DNA of 64,000 nucleotides from Inia geoffrensis (Eukaryota; Chordata; Mammalia; Artiodactyla; Iniidae): contig CM070907.1 in assembly GCA_036417435.1 (NCBI GenBank), positions 58,822,001-58,886,000 on the forward strand, in the 5' to 3' direction. The notes under the pieces were generated by a model that saw only the letters and a list, made by a program, of their open reading frames with translations, was not told the origin of the DNA and did not search any database. Each line of letters begins with the position of its first letter. The stretch's first letter is position 1. Below are positions 15,961-27,929 of the stretch, piece by piece. Position numbers and translations under genes: made by a program.

Positions 15961-16129
15961 ATGCTAATATTTTTCATACAAGATTTTTAGGGCCTGTAGA
16001 GATTTTTACTAGTTACAGTTGGGCAAATGAGAATGAACTATGTTGAGGTGTGGATAGTCAGGAAAGGTTTTGCTTAGAAGGCCACATTCTAACTAGATCT
16101 TGAAGGGTGATGATGATCATGATGACAGT

Positions 16130-16310
16130 AGCAATGAGAACTTACTATTTGCCAGGGACAGTTCCAAATGTTTTGCCAGAAATAAATAATTGAATCTTTT
16201 TAGAATCCTAAGAGGTAAGTACTATTTATAATTCTATTTTATAGAGGAGGTAACCGAGGCAAAGGAAGATTAAGTAACTTGACCAAAAGCACACAGTAAG
16301 TGCTGGAGTC
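16130..16310 (-). repeat. MIR SINE
   Basis: Reverse-orientation MIR: 'cttactatttgccagggaca', 'cctaagaggtaagtactatt', 'tattttatagaggaggtaac', 'gaggcaaaggaagattaagt', 'cacacagtaagtgctggagt'. This is one of the clearer MIR copies in the window. Confidence 0.75.
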
Positions 16311-17355
16311 AAAATGACAACACAGGCAGATAACTTCCAAACCCAAGAGGAGGGAAAGCATAATGGAGACTTTATTTAGAGTTCAAGGAGCAAAGAAACA
16401 TACCAATAGGGACCAGGCTAGAAACCTAAATGAGAGAAAGTTAACTAGTTAACACATGCCCAGTCTGAACTGGCTAAATTACTCACGTGTCATTGACTAT
16501 TGCCACGTGACAATGAAGACCTAGTGTTGCCAGAGTTCAGATCTGGTCTCTGTGCAAATTCTCATAACTTTTTAAAAATGTTAGCAACTGAATTCTATTA
16601 TTTCAAAGATATTTGGGCACCAAAGAAAGTACTTCTGTGTATAGAATCAGGCCTATTGATGATCTCTTCATTTAGAGAATGGACTGAAGGAAAACCAAAC
16701 TTTTACACCCAACAATGAGGAAATAAGGGCTGAATGTTGGTGGGGTCTATCTGTCCGGTCATGGTCACAGATACATGCATTGACATGCAGTTTATGTACA
16801 GAGAGCATGCCTTTGCTTACCCAGTGTTCTCCTCATTTACTCTAGAATACACAGACTTTTCCCACTGGTTCTGTTTCATGTCTCATAAATCATTTAGCAT
16901 CTATTCAGTCATATGCCTTTTATCATTCTCTCCATCACACTGTCAATTCTTATATTCTCTTTATTCTAAGGCACAGTTTGTCAAAATAATATTCAGGACA
17001 GGATATGTATTAGAACTAGTATGCTCAACTAAATAATGACAGTGGTTGTTTTCTCCCAATGCAAAGTCATTATTAAATTGACTGTCCATCTTATGTGCAT
17101 GGCTTCTTAGAATGGAGGACTTATAGTACCTTTTCAGATGTATAGGTTTTATTCCCATGTAGATTATGACTTGTATTGATTATTGCCCCCATAGCAACTG
17201 GATCATTCATACTCAGTGTACACTTACTGTTTTGAGTTGTTTTGAAGCGAAAGTCAAAATTTCTGGTGGAACTAAGGCCATTTTTGTTTCTGTTATATGA
17301 AATGGGTAAAACATTCCATGTACAGGAAGAATGAGCTTTACTTCCTGGAAATTAC
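16311..17355. other. Spacer, no gene seen
   Basis: The 72- and 100-codon frames at 16500 and 16734 have no recognisable domain. The sequence otherwise looks unique. Confidence 0.45.
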
Positions 17356-17400
17356 AGCAAAGAGAATAAGAAAATTGTAGCAAAGAGAATAAGAAAATTC
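17356..17400. repeat. Short tandem duplication (23-bp period)
   Basis: The segment 'agcaaagagaataagaaaat' occurs at 17356 and again at 17379 with no mismatch over 21 bases. This suggests a recent local slippage duplication. Confidence 0.9.
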
Positions 17401-17548
17401 ATTTATTTATTCATCTATTCAATTAACAAGAAGTACCTTGAGGAAAAGTAATGGAAAGCAAAGGAAGAGAGAACAGTGGAAGTAAAATATTGATTATAAT
17501 GTCAGTGGAAGTCTGAAGAGATTGCATTGCATGAAAACCTGAATAAAA

Positions 17549-17575
17549 TTATGACGGAAGGGGCTTCCGTCATAA
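17549..17575. repeat. Perfect short inverted repeat
   Basis: Arms 'ttatgacggaag' and 'cttccgtcataa' (12 bp each) are separated by GGG. See the finding for possible meaning. Confidence 0.95.
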
Positions 17576-17649
17576 GGTATATTATGTAATGACTAAGATA
17601 CTGCAGTAGCCTAATAAGCCTTTCTGTTCTTGTCCATCTTTAATCATAT

Positions 17650-17880
17650 CTGTATCATAAAGACCAAAGCAGCAACTTTTAAGTTGGTATTCTCCAAGGC
17701 TTCCCATCACACTTAGAATACATTCAAAATTCTATCTCTGACTTACAAGACTCCCCATAATTAACTCCCGAATCCTCTCACCTGCAATTCTCTCCATTCA
17801 GTTACCCTGGCTTCCTTGTTGATGCCTAGTAACACCAAGCTCAGACCTTGCCACTAGCTTTTTCCATTGGCCTGGAATGA
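17650..17880 (+). repeat. L2 LINE fragment
   Basis: The order of phrases follows L2: 'ggcttcccatcacacttaga', 'acattcaaaattctatctct', 'acttacaagactccccataa', 'ctgcaattctctccattcag' and 'cttgccactagc'. It is a diverged, non-coding relic. Confidence 0.65.
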
Positions 17881-17943
17881 TTTTTTTTTTTTCTCTAGTA
17901 TATATTTACATTTCTTCCTCATAATTTTTTTCTTCCATCATAA

Positions 17944-18149
17944 TTTTTTTTTTTTTTGAGGTACGCGGGCCTCTCACGGTCGTGGCCTCTCCCGTTGTGG
18001 AGCACAGGCTCCGGACGCACAGGCTCAGCGGCCATGGCTCACGGGCCTAGCCGCTCCGCGGCATGTGGGATCTTCCCGGACCGGGGCACGAACCCACGTC
18101 CCCTGCATCGGCAGGCGGACTCTCAACCACTGCGCCACCAGGGAAGCCC
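17944..18149 (-). mobile_element. CHR-type SINE (short form), minus
   Basis: A T-run at 17944-17957 (the A tail of the minus-strand element) is followed by the reverse complement of the CHR body and ends at the tRNA-like head ('caccagggaagccc'). It retains many CpGs ('gtacgcgggcc', 'gctccgcggcatg'), so it is fairly young. No clear TSD was read. Confidence 0.9.
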
Positions 18150-18424
18150 CTGCCTTTTTAAAAACTATTTTAAGAGGGTTTAATATGCATTATATACCCA
18201 ATGGCTTTTTAGTTTTTCTCACTACAAGTTTAGAGTTGAGCTTCCTTGGATATGCTCACTTAACAGTTGTCTATCTACTTCACATCTCCCAACGTTTATT
18301 GCTTTTATCTCTTCTCCTTTCCTTTTTCCTCTGTTGGTTTGTATACTTTAGGACACCCTTTATTTTCATTTAGGGAATAAAGATAAATGTGGTTTTCATG
18401 CCACTATATCTACCCAGAGTCCAT
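18150..18424. other. Spacer, possibly L2 continuation
   Basis: The T/C-rich stretch may continue the L2 interrupted by the SINE at 17944, but I cannot confirm that. No gene was seen. Confidence 0.35.
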
Positions 18425-18610
18425 TAGTGTGAATTATCACAAGGGCCATGCAAACGTAGAATACCTCCCATTTTACAGAGGCAAAAATGAAGCTCAGAGA
18501 ATTTAAGTAGTCGTTTTATACTCTCAAGGTTAATAATAAGTGGTTGAATGAGGATTCTTATCCAGTTCAGGTAAACTCCAAATCTGTGGCTCTTCCTGTC
18601 ACACGCTGCT
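18425..18610 (-). repeat. MIR SINE
   Basis: Reverse MIR layout: 'cctcccattttacagaggca', 'gaagctcagagaatttaagt', 'ataataagtggttgaatgag'. Ends are approximate. Confidence 0.6.
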
Positions 18611-19185
18611 GCCTCAGTTATCACCCTTGTTTACAGTGGACCAAAGGCAAACATACTGTTCATCTGCCAGGAATGGCTAGTGGCTTATCACAGTACCATG
18701 TGTCCTGGGCACACATCCTATTGACTTTGTCTCCTCACCCCTACAAGCTGACAAGTCTGCAAATCTCCACTTTCTAATTAGTCAAGTTAATGAAGCTCCT
18801 TAAAGAAACCTATAAAGCCTGCCTCCATGGTCCTGACATTTAGGAACTTCTGGATAATGGTTTCTGGGCCCCTTCTCCATTAAAATATTGTATTGAGTTC
18901 TGAAGTGCTGACTCTGAGACTTTATTAGAATGGAGCGAGGAGGGGCTCCCTTTGAGCCTTCCCAAGCTCCAGGATAAATACAGAAATGACACTTTTAATA
19001 GTCAAGCCCACTGAGAGACCACCGCCCTTCATGAAGTTGGCTCCTGTCAGGAAAGCTATAGTTTTCTGAGTGGAGCAGAGCAGCTGGACACTGAAACAAA
19101 GGGGGAAGAAAATAAGCCTGGAGTCATGTCTTAGGATATTGACACAAGGCCCACAGATAAAAAGATGACTCAGTTAGTAAAGAGA
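18611..19185. other. Spacer, no gene seen
   Basis: Somewhat less AT-rich than its surroundings, with no recognised repeat. A 77-codon frame starting at 18544 has no domain. Confidence 0.4.
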
Positions 19186-19189
19186 CCAC

Positions 19190-19330
19190 AGGCCATGAGC
19201 TGGACTCCTCAGCACCCAGGGCAATGTAACCTCTTGATGCCTCAGTTTTCTCCTCTGAGTACTAGGAATAATAATGCCTTGTCTTACTTCAGTCTTTTGG
19301 TGAAGATCCAAATGAGAGCAAGAGTGGGGA
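19190..19330 (+). repeat. MIR SINE fragment
   Basis: Sense-orientation MIR layout: 'cttgatgcctcagttttctc', 'ctctgagtactaggaataat', 'aatgccttgtcttacttc'. Confidence 0.55.
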
Positions 19331-19764
19331 TACATTACTCATATGGAAGGAATTAAGTTAAAAATTGACTCTGTAACATTCACATTCAGTGTGGACAGTG
19401 TGGATAGGCAATTCAAGTCACACATTTCTAATATTTCATCCACAAATGTTGGAGACATTGCGTCCCCTTTGTCAATAGCCCCTTTTAGTCACATACCCTT
19501 ACAGCTTGCTGGAAACTTGCTTTGACTTTTCACTTCAGTCTCTCATTTTGATCACTTATTTCCACCTATCTGTCCGGCTTGCTCTCATTGTATTCATCTA
19601 AATCTAATTAAATAGTATATTAAACATAAACTATTCTCAGGTGTTTTTTGACTACATGTATGTTTTGCTTTCCTCTTTTAGATCAGAAGCTAAGACAAGT
19701 CAGTTAATATGTCACCTCTGGTCATTTAACACCTATGCTGAAGCTGCATATTACCATCTGTTCC

Positions 19765-20200
19765 TTCACTTAATATTTATTGGTACCCTGCAATGTGCCA
19801 GACACTGGGTTAGATGCTGGGGACAGAAAGAAAACATGATTCTTTTTTTTTTTTGTGGTATGCAGTCCTCTCACTGTTGTGGCCTCTCCCGCTGCGGAGC
19901 ACAGGCTCCGGACACGCAGGCGTCAGCGGCCATGGCTCACAGGCCCAGCCGCTCCACAGCATGTGGGATCTTCCCGGACGGGGGCATGAACCCGTGTGCC
20001 CTGCATCGGCAGGCGGACTCTCAACCACTTGCGCCACCAGGGAAGCCCAAAAACATGATTCTTGATTGACGTATTATTGAGAGGGAAAGAGACTTTTAAA
20101 TTCCTTTTGTACTCCACAACCTGTGTAGTACAGGATTAGAGATAAAAGGGATCACTACCCTCAGGAACATCCCTCCTATAGACCAGAAGCAGACAAATAA
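19765..20200 (+). repeat. Ancient interspersed repeat split by a SINE
   Basis: 'ttcacttaatatttattggt' and 'gtgccagacactgggttaga' then 'tgctggggacagaaagaaaa' match the consensus-like order also seen at 13800 and 38815. A CHR SINE interrupts it at 19845. Continuation after the SINE is faint ('caggaacatccctcc'). Confidence 0.6.
19845..20049 (-). mobile_element. CHR-type SINE (short form), minus
   Basis: A T-run, then the reverse-complement CHR body, ends at 'gccaccagggaagccc'. A perfect 14-bp TSD 'aaaacatgattctt' flanks it at 19831-19844 and 20050-20063. The clean TSD shows a single insertion into the older repeat. Confidence 0.95.
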
Positions 20201-20769
20201 GTTAACATTTCCAACATAATGTGATTTGTTGGAGGTTGAAGGTGGTCTTTGAAGGCTGATGGGCACAGAGGAGGAGTTTCTGTGTGTGTTGGTCTCCAGG
20301 AGTAAATCACCTTGAGCCAAGGGCTAAGCAGCGGTGTTGAGACATCTAGTCAATGTTCCCAGCTTCTATCATCCCTTTGCCTTTACTGCTACTGGTGTTA
20401 AACCAAACCCTTCTGCACTTGCCATGTGTTGAGTAACATCTATGGCCTTTAGAAATCTACCCTAAGAGGTTAATTCTTCACCTATCTCTTGCTACATACA
20501 AGTACTGTGGAGCAAAGACATAGCTGAGGCTACAAGAGCTGCACCTAGCACTTTGTCATTTCTGATGACCTATGTGACTCCAAAAACCTCTTGCTTTCTC
20601 TTGCTCATATGATAAGTTTACTCTTTACTTTTTCCACCTGGTTAAGTATTATAGTACAACAAGACTCAGATGGAGGGGAAAATTTCTTCATGTCTCAGGG
20701 CAGGGGAAATAGTTACTTTGGTATATGTCTATAGCAATGTGGACAGACCCTAAACTTAATTATTAAACT
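20064..20769. other. Spacer, no gene seen
   Basis: No frame above about 75 codons carries a recognisable domain. No repeat was recognised after 20200. Confidence 0.4.
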
Positions 20770-20905
20770 TAATTATCTTTATTCCACAAACTAGGAGCTA
20801 CTTGAGAGCAGAAATAATGTCTAATCCATCTTTGATTCTTCTCACCATCACTTAACCCAGTACTTGGCCCATAGTCAGCACTCAGTAAATATTTGTGTCA
20901 TGAAG
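20770..20905 (+). repeat. L2 LINE 3' end
   Basis: 'ggagctacttgagagcagaa', 'ccagtacttggcccatagtc' and 'cagcactcagtaaatatttg' follow the L2 3' terminus in order. Confidence 0.65.
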
Positions 20906-21074
20906 ACAAGACTGCCATCAGCCATTCCCATATAAAACTGACATTACAGTTCTACCCAAAAGCATCATTTTCCTTGTTAAATGTAATCTATATTTTCAAT
21001 ACATCATGACTTACATGATTTGATCCAAAACTACTTCTGTCATTTGATTTCCTATCTCTCTTCCTCTCATTCAT

Positions 21075-21260
21075 TGCTCTCCAATAACCCTGTGAGGTAG
21101 GTAACATATTTCCTGCATTTTATAAATAAGAAATTGAACCTCAGTAAAGTCATTTATTTGTTTGTGTTTATCCCTCCGGGCAGCAGCAGAACAAGCACTT
21201 GCTTTCTCATGTTTTGCCTTTCAGTCTGGTGCACTTTCCACTACACTATAGCTACCCTTG
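21075..21260 (-). repeat. MIR SINE
   Basis: Reverse MIR: 'accctgtgaggtaggtaaca', 'cattttataaataagaaatt', 'gaacctcagtaaagtc', ending near 'tttccactacactatagcta'. That last motif mirrors the MIR tRNA-like head. Confidence 0.65.
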
Positions 21261-21334
21261 ACTCGTGCTTTCATCTGTTCAAAGGTGGGGCATTTTGGTG
21301 TTAGTTAAGATCCCTCTTAAATCATGAAGTCTTA

Positions 21335-21668
21335 AATTTACTTATTTATTTATTTTTGGCTGTTCTGGGTCTTTTTTGCTGCGCACAGGCTTTCTCTAGT
21401 TGTGGCGAGTGGGGGCTACTCTTCGTTGTGGTGAGTGGGCTTCTCATTGCAGTGGAGGAGCACGGGCTCTAGGCGTGTGGGCTTCAGTAGTTGTGGCACA
21501 TGGGCTCAGTAGTTGTGGCTTCCAGGCTGTAGAGCACATGCTCAGTAGTTGTGGCACACAGGCTTAGTTGCTCTGCAGCATGTGGGATCTTCCTGGAACC
21601 AGGGTTTGAACCCGTGTCCCCTGCGTTGGCAGGCGGATTCTTAACCACTGTGCCACCAGGGAAGTCCC
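21335..21668 (-). mobile_element. CHR-type SINE (long form), minus
   Basis: A 'tttatttatttatttttggc' tail is followed by 'gctttctctagttgtggcga', the repeated 'cagtagttgtggcacat' section and the tRNA-like head ending 'caccagggaagtccc'. A perfect 18-bp TSD 'ttaaatcatgaagtctta' flanks it at 21317-21334 and 21669-21686. This longer body with 'agttgtggc' repeats marks an older CHR subfamily than the ~200-bp copies. Confidence 0.95.
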
Positions 21669-21686
21669 TTAAATCATGAAGTCTTA

Positions 21687-22339
21687 TAAAAGCACTCTAA
21701 TGCACAGAGACTACACTACATTCTAAAGTAAGTAATGAGCATCTAGGTCACTGGAAATCACTTACGTTTCCTAAAGTCTCCCCTAGGTTTGCATTTATTT
21801 TTACAGAAACTTATTCTTAAATAAACTTCCATATGCTTATACTGTCTCTCTTAAACTGTGTGAGAAACAAAGGGTGTCTATGTATAGGGTTTAGCACATT
21901 GTTTGGAATTTAGTAGGTGCTAGTCTGAGATTATCTCCTCAAGTACCAACCCTCCATTTACAATTGGCCTATGAGTCATGTTTGGAACCCTGAAGACTTA
22001 GAATGGTGACATGCAACTGATGGATAAACAATGAGATTAGGGCAGGAGGTGGGGTGAGGTAGAAAGGTCCAAAAGATATTGGTGTCAAATTTCCACTTTC
22101 TTTATAATAAATCTATTTTCAGCACCATTAAACCTGTATGCCAGAGGTTAAGGAGAAAATATTTTCTTTTATAGCAGAATCCTGAAGTGATAAATATGAC
22201 CTACACTTGACTTTGGGAAATTCCTCCCTTTGTTTCTAATCTCTAGTATCAAGCTACACATATAGTGACAATTAGAAGACCCTCCCACCCTGATTCTTAT
22301 ATACAAATTATCAAAATATATCTTGGTTTAAAGAAAGGT
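21687..22339. other. Spacer, no gene seen
   Basis: No recognised repeat and no convincing coding frame. Confidence 0.4.
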
Positions 22340-23310
22340 TTTCATTATAAAAGATTAATGTTCACTGTAGAACATTTAAAAACAAAGAGAGGCTGTAAGA
22401 GTAAAATGAAAACTGACCCACAGTCACAACACACAGAAATAATCACTGTTGGCATTTGGTGCTAGTATTTGTACTAAGCAAATGTACAAATTTTTTGTTT
22501 CTTTTTTTATGGGATCATAAAGTTTATACTATTGGGAAACTAGCTTGTTTCAGTTAACAGTGTACCATGAACATTTTTCCATGTCATTAACTATTCTACA
22601 ATATCATTTTAATGACTACATACCTTTTTATGTATTGCAGGAATATAATAAACCAAACCACTATTATTAAATAGTTAGGCTTTATCTAATATTTTGTTTT
22701 GTTATTACAAACAATGTGTAAACTTTAACAGGTTTTATGGCTTCTCTGGCCCTCAGGTTTCTCATTTATCAAATGGAGATAATAACAGTACCTGTTCAGA
22801 GGGTTATACAAGGGATTAAATGAGCTAATTTATGGAAAATCACAAGAGGTCAGTGATTATTAATCATCATTCTTATGTTGTCATAAACAATGTTCAGTAA
22901 TTTGTTTGTACAAATTTTTTTGTGCACTCTGATTTCTTTGGAATTTCTAAGTTAATGGTATTATAGTTTTATGCCTTTTGATACATAATGGAAAACTCAC
23001 TTTCCCAATAATGTTGTGATGTACATACCCATCAGCAAGTGTGAAAGTATCTATTTCTCTATGTTTTCACTAACCTGGTTCTTGGAATTATTTACTCTTC
23101 TCTGGCATGATGGATGTAAAACAATTATCTCTCTGCTATTTTAATTCACATTCCTCTGCAGAAGAACATTCTTACATTGGTTTATGTATCATTTCTAATT
23201 CTTCATTTATGAATTCTCAGTTACTGTCCTTTAGCCAGTTTTCTAAAGAGCTTTTTATCATTGCTTTTATTGAGTTGCAAAATATGTTTATATATTCAAG
23301 GTAACAACCT
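22340..23310 (-). repeat. Ancient LINE fragment, probably L1M
   Basis: The left part ('acagtcacaacacacagaaa', 'taatcactgttggcatttgg') and the right part ('tcctttagccagttttctaa', 'tttttatcattgc') resemble the antisense of old mammalian L1 3' regions. The copy is strongly diverged, interrupted by a MIR near 22736, and partly unrecognisable. Assignment to L1 rather than another LINE is an inference. Confidence 0.4.
22736..22875 (+). repeat. MIR SINE
   Basis: Sense MIR: 'ccctcaggtttctcatttat', 'caaatggagataataacagt', 'acctgttcagagggttatac', 'gggattaaatgagctaattt'. It is clear by eye. Confidence 0.75.
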
Positions 23311-25039
23311 GTAATTTTTTATATAATAATTTTATTTGTTTTTGAAATCTTACAATTTTATTTGTTTTTGAAATTTGATTATATACACCCTTCCACAGCC
23401 ATGCAGGAGGCATACATTTTTATGTCACTATATTCATAAATCTTCCTTCTTTTGGAGTCATGTTTATAAAGTTCTTTCCCATTCTAAGACTATGTAAATA
23501 TTCAACTATATATTTTCTTCTAGAACTTGCATTGATTCAATTTCTATTTATCATTTTAATCAAAGTTTATGGTGCAACATAGACATATGTCTTTTTTTTC
23601 ACAAATGGTAAGCTGATGAGTTTAATATTCAAGAATTTTGCAGTTATTTGAAATGATACTTTTTATTATCTTTTTCTGTCTGGATATTTTTTTAACTAAT
23701 AATATGCTCTGTATTGTTTTAGACCTGGTAATATGTTAATAAAATGTTTCTTGGCAATTTTTAGTTTTTCAAAATTATTCTTCTAGCTGTACTTTTAACT
23801 CTGAAATGGAGTTAAGTATTATTGAACTGCATTAAATTTTAAATTAATAATAAAATGTGAAGTCTTTTCAGTGTTGCTTTCTAATTCAAAAATGTCAAAA
23901 TCAGTTAATATATGTCAATACATAGTATATATCTTAATATATAAAATATTCCAATAATATTCTGTGGTGCACTTGATATTCACACTATGTATTTCTTAAG
24001 TTTAGTCATAGATATTTTATAAATTTTATCATAAACAAATGTTTTCTTATATTGATGTAAGCAATAACTAGTTACAAACACAAAAAGAAAACCATTTCTC
24101 ATGTATAATTTTTCCTTCACTATTTTCCAAGTTATTGTCATTTCATATTTTTTTCGGAAATGTTTGGAAAGTTTTATTTATGTGTTTTTTTTTCACTTTT
24201 TACCAACATCAAAAAACAAATTATTTTATCTTGCTGTTCCAGTCATGGAAATCACTTCAGAAAGGATATGGCCTATGCATTTGCAGCTGAGATGTGTATG
24301 CCCTGCCAGGCATTTCTTTTTGTTTCTTAGAACATTTTAGTTGAATTTCTTGGCCATTGCAGGAAGAAAATCACATAACCTAAAAAGATTTATTGTATTC
24401 CAATTTACAATTTATACACATTATATAGTTTTCTTAATTTATTGCATTGGATAGAAAGTCCAATCTTTTTATTCATTAAAAGCTCATGTCACCCTATATG
24501 CTGAAAAATATTTATATAGTTAGAAAGTCTGTAGAACCCCAGTACTACCACCTTACACTTAGCTCCTTTCAGTTTTCAAAAATCCTTTAACATCTTTTAT
24601 CTCTTTTTACTTAACAAGTATGTGATATGGGAAGGTCTTATATTTTTCTCATCTAGAATATGGGAAAAAAACCTTGGATTTTATATAACTTATCCAAGGG
24701 ACTACAGTCATTAATTTTAAAAAAGAGGAATAACATTCAAGTTTCCCAGTTTCTAGGTTAGGGCTCTTTTCAAAATAACAATTCTGCTAGCTGCCTCCTC
24801 TTGTGTAAATCATTTGGGAAATCTTCCAATTTTGGATGTAATAAAAATATTTTTGAATATATAGACATTTGCTTTATATGACATCTTATTTGTTATTTAG
24901 TAAATAACATGCATTTGTATTTCACTGAACAACATGTAAAACAGCTGAATTACCACGAGTTAACATCAATTCAGAAAGTACTGTTATGGACCAATCCCTT
25001 AGGTACTGGGATATAAGAATTGAGAAGACACAACCAATG
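23311..25039. other. Very AT-rich spacer
   Basis: It includes a 26-bp-period duplication ('aattttatttgtttttgaaa' at 23328 and 23354). Some parts probably continue the old LINE. There is no gene; frames such as 24101-24340 are hydrophobic chance products of T-rich DNA. Confidence 0.45.
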
Positions 25040-25454
25040 TATTAGTCAGAATAGACTAGGTTTTGCTGTGATTAATAAAATAATAAAAAAAAATCTTTCT
25101 ATTTATTTGAGATTTATTAAAAAATCTCAAATCTTTGTGGCTTAAAATTTTATTTCTCTCAAACTACATGACCCATTTTAGGTGAGCAAAAGTGTGTTGT
25201 GTTCCCATGGTAACCTAGAAAACCCCACTGCTTTATTTTTTATTTATTTTACCATAAACCTTGTGTCAGGGGAAGAGAATATAGCACATGACTCTCCGGT
25301 TATTGAAGTTTTGGTACAAAAGTGGCCTAGATCACAAGGCTATGCCTAACTTGAAAAGAGGTAAGGAGGTACAATCCTATCACATGCTTGGAAGGAGGGG
25401 TCAGAGTATTTATGAACAGTCCTAATAATTCTCTAAACCTCAGTACTGGAGCTA
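25040..25454 (-). repeat. Possible MaLR/LTR-like relic
   Basis: 'tattagtcagaatagactag' near 25040, 'tttgtggcttaaaattttat' near 25133 and 'ggtcagagtatttatgaaca' follow the loose layout of reverse-oriented MaLR-type LTRs. The copy is strongly decayed and may be another repeat class. An 11-bp inverted repeat ('atttgagattt' at 25105, 'aaatctcaaat' at 25122) lies inside it. Confidence 0.35.
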
Positions 25455-26164
25455 TTCATAGCATTTTGAGGAGAGAGAAACTAAACACATAATTATAGTA
25501 ATTACAATATAATAAGATAAACTGGACAAACTATAGTAGGGGACAAAGTAATCTGTAGAAGCGGAAGGCAACAATTCAACGTGCTTGGAGAAGAGAGAAA
25601 ATACTTCTTAGGGAAATCGGCATGTAACTTGAACTATAAAGACAAATTTACCAGATTGATCAAGAAAGAGAGCATTTACTCATAATTTATACTTAAGTGC
25701 AATAGAGAAATAGCCACTTAGAGAAAGAGGCATAAAGACAGACCAAGTTTCAGAGGTCTATTCGCAATAAGTTACATCAGTCTAGATAAATTACTTTGCC
25801 TCTCTAGACCACAAGCTTCACGATGATATAAGGAAGTTTAATAATATTTTTTCAGCTCTAACATTCTATGTTGGAATTTTTTATGTTGGAAACTTACTGG
25901 TAATTTTCAAGTCCTTATATGTTGGTAATCATCCCACATTAAAGAAAACTCAGATAGAAGAGATAGCAAATGATTTTGCACTATGTGTGTCAATCCTAAT
26001 TACTTACAGGGGGCTAGAATACTTGATTGTGTAAGATGCAGCCTGAGAAAGAATGGTGCGGAAGATTGTCGATGACTTTCATGGACCCAGGACTGGGTAG
26101 TACAGAAGTAAAGGTGAGAGTGAGTAGGGATGTAGAAGGAGTGGTTATTTCCATGAGTTCTTGT
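25455..26164. other. Spacer, no gene seen
   Basis: AT-rich sequence. The frame starting at 26027 reads into the palindrome and is not a gene candidate. Confidence 0.45.
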
Positions 26165-26266
26165 TATAGAAGTGGTGCCATTTCAGCAGTTGTTAGGCCT
26201 GTGATAAAAATATATATATATTTTTATCACAGGCCTAACAACTGCTGAAATGGCACCACTTCTATA
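26165..26266. repeat. Perfect 102-bp palindrome (51-bp arms, no spacer)
   Basis: Bases 26165-26215 are the exact reverse complement of 26216-26266. The arm begins 'tatagaagtggtgccatttc' and the centre is an AT alternation between 'aaaaa' and 'ttttt'. Pairing stops at 26164/26267. The ends read TATAGAAG...CTTCTATA, compatible with a TA target duplication. I know no named repeat with this sequence. An AT/TG microsatellite follows within 30 bp. Confidence 0.97.
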
Positions 26267-26290
26267 GTGATATACGTACCACACTTTACA

Positions 26291-26293
<3 letters not shown>

Positions 26294-26349
<56 letters not shown>
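26294..26349. repeat. (TA)n(TG)n compound microsatellite
   Basis: About 21 TA units run directly into about 7 TG units. It is likely polymorphic and prone to cruciform or slippage events beside the palindrome. Confidence 0.95.
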
Positions 26350-27929
26350 TTGTATATCCAGTGTGATACATGAAATTTTAACATCAGTGATCAGACAAGT
26401 CATCTAGTGGCCAAAAATTCTCCTCTCCTTTATTTAACATGCATGCTTACAAGCACTCATAAATGCAGAAGACTAATTTACCCAGAGCCCAGCACTCAGG
26501 TTTAACCAGCCCCACCCAGTCCCAGGGATTCTCTTCCCTGTACTGACAAACGTGTCCATAGCTGTAGGATCATGAATAAAAAATTGATGGAGAAAAAGAA
26601 ACAGAAAAATTATACTGTATATGAAGAGAATAAAGTAGAAAATACAGGTCAAAGTAGAGAATGCCTTTTAAAAAGTGGATACAGTATTTTAGTTCCTTCC
26701 ATCCTTTAAATTAACTATTATTGTTTTTATGATTTTTTTTCCCTAGAGAAAGTAAAGTCTAAAATCTATTTTCAGAACATCTCCATACTTTCCAAGTCCT
26801 TCCCTTAGTGACATAGGTAGTAATATAGCATTATGTAAGGGCTAGCAAATGAGAATTTATCATCATATAAATAATTATTAAAACAGTAGCCCATTGACTT
26901 TACTTTCAGCCAAGCACAATGACTGAATGAAAAATACTTGTCAGGAAATGTACTGTCTTTTTATTAAATAGAATAATATAGGTTTAAGTTGCCCTCTTCT
27001 AGTAAATAGACTACTTCCTGTGCAACTCTGTCATAAAATGTGCATTTGAGATTAAAATATATAAATAGAGTAAGTCCCACTGTACATTTTTCCCACTTCA
27101 CATCAATGGAAAACTCCTTTTCAGAAGTCAGCAACTGTTTGTAATTTTCCAGTGTATCTTTTTCTAAAACATTTCTTAGTTTAAGTTTTATAACAGTTTA
27201 TTTACTTTTATCCCGTCCTTGGAGTCTCAAGACTTGTTCTGTTGCTTACAACTAAACCAAGTATAGGGAAAATAAGTGTAGAAAACACTGGGAATTGATG
27301 TGAAATACATGGGTGAAAATGGTATATAAAAACGTAAGTTCCAGTTTTAATTGCCCCCAAGTAATAATAATTATTTCAATCTAGTTTACAGTAGAAATCT
27401 AATAGAGAATATAGAAATATTTCAATTAACCCATCAGAGTATAAACTTGCTTAAATTATTATTCAATTACTGCTCGTAAATGGGTAACTTTTAGTTATGT
27501 TGACATGGATAAAATAGCTGTAACTAGAAATTAATAATAATTATATACCATAATTACACCTATGTTTATTTTTTAATATTTTCTAAGGCTTTGGATTCTT
27601 TTATACTCTACCTTTACAAACATATTTACCATGCCCACACCTTAGAAAAATATATCAGCATGCAAACACCATAATTTTTTTATATGATAGCAAATTGTAT
27701 CTGGATGCTAGCTGTTGTTATATTTGTTTATTATATATTGGGCTCATTTGATTTTTTTTTTCTTGGCAGTTTCATGATATCTAGCAATACTTCCATACAG
27801 ATAGCCACTTACAATTTAAGCATAACCCTTTGACACCAATGTATTTTGATCTATACAACGAATCGCCATGATGTATCATTTATGAATATTATTTCTCTAA
27901 TTCTACCAATAGTTTCTGTGCTCTTAATC
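26350..27929. other. AT-rich spacer, no gene seen
   Basis: No open frame above 60 codons of any interest and no repeat I can name. Confidence 0.5.

Noticed and set aside
17356..17400. CRISPR-like or satellite array
   Set aside because: Only two copies with no spacer, in a mammalian context; a simple tandem duplication.
19641..20069. 142-codon open frame spanning a SINE
   Set aside because: More than half of the frame is the CHR SINE body, and the same peptide text appears in other SINE copies in both orientations.
26027..26371. Two opposite-strand frames encoding the same peptide end
   Set aside because: The shared peptide is a direct consequence of the palindrome read from both sides.
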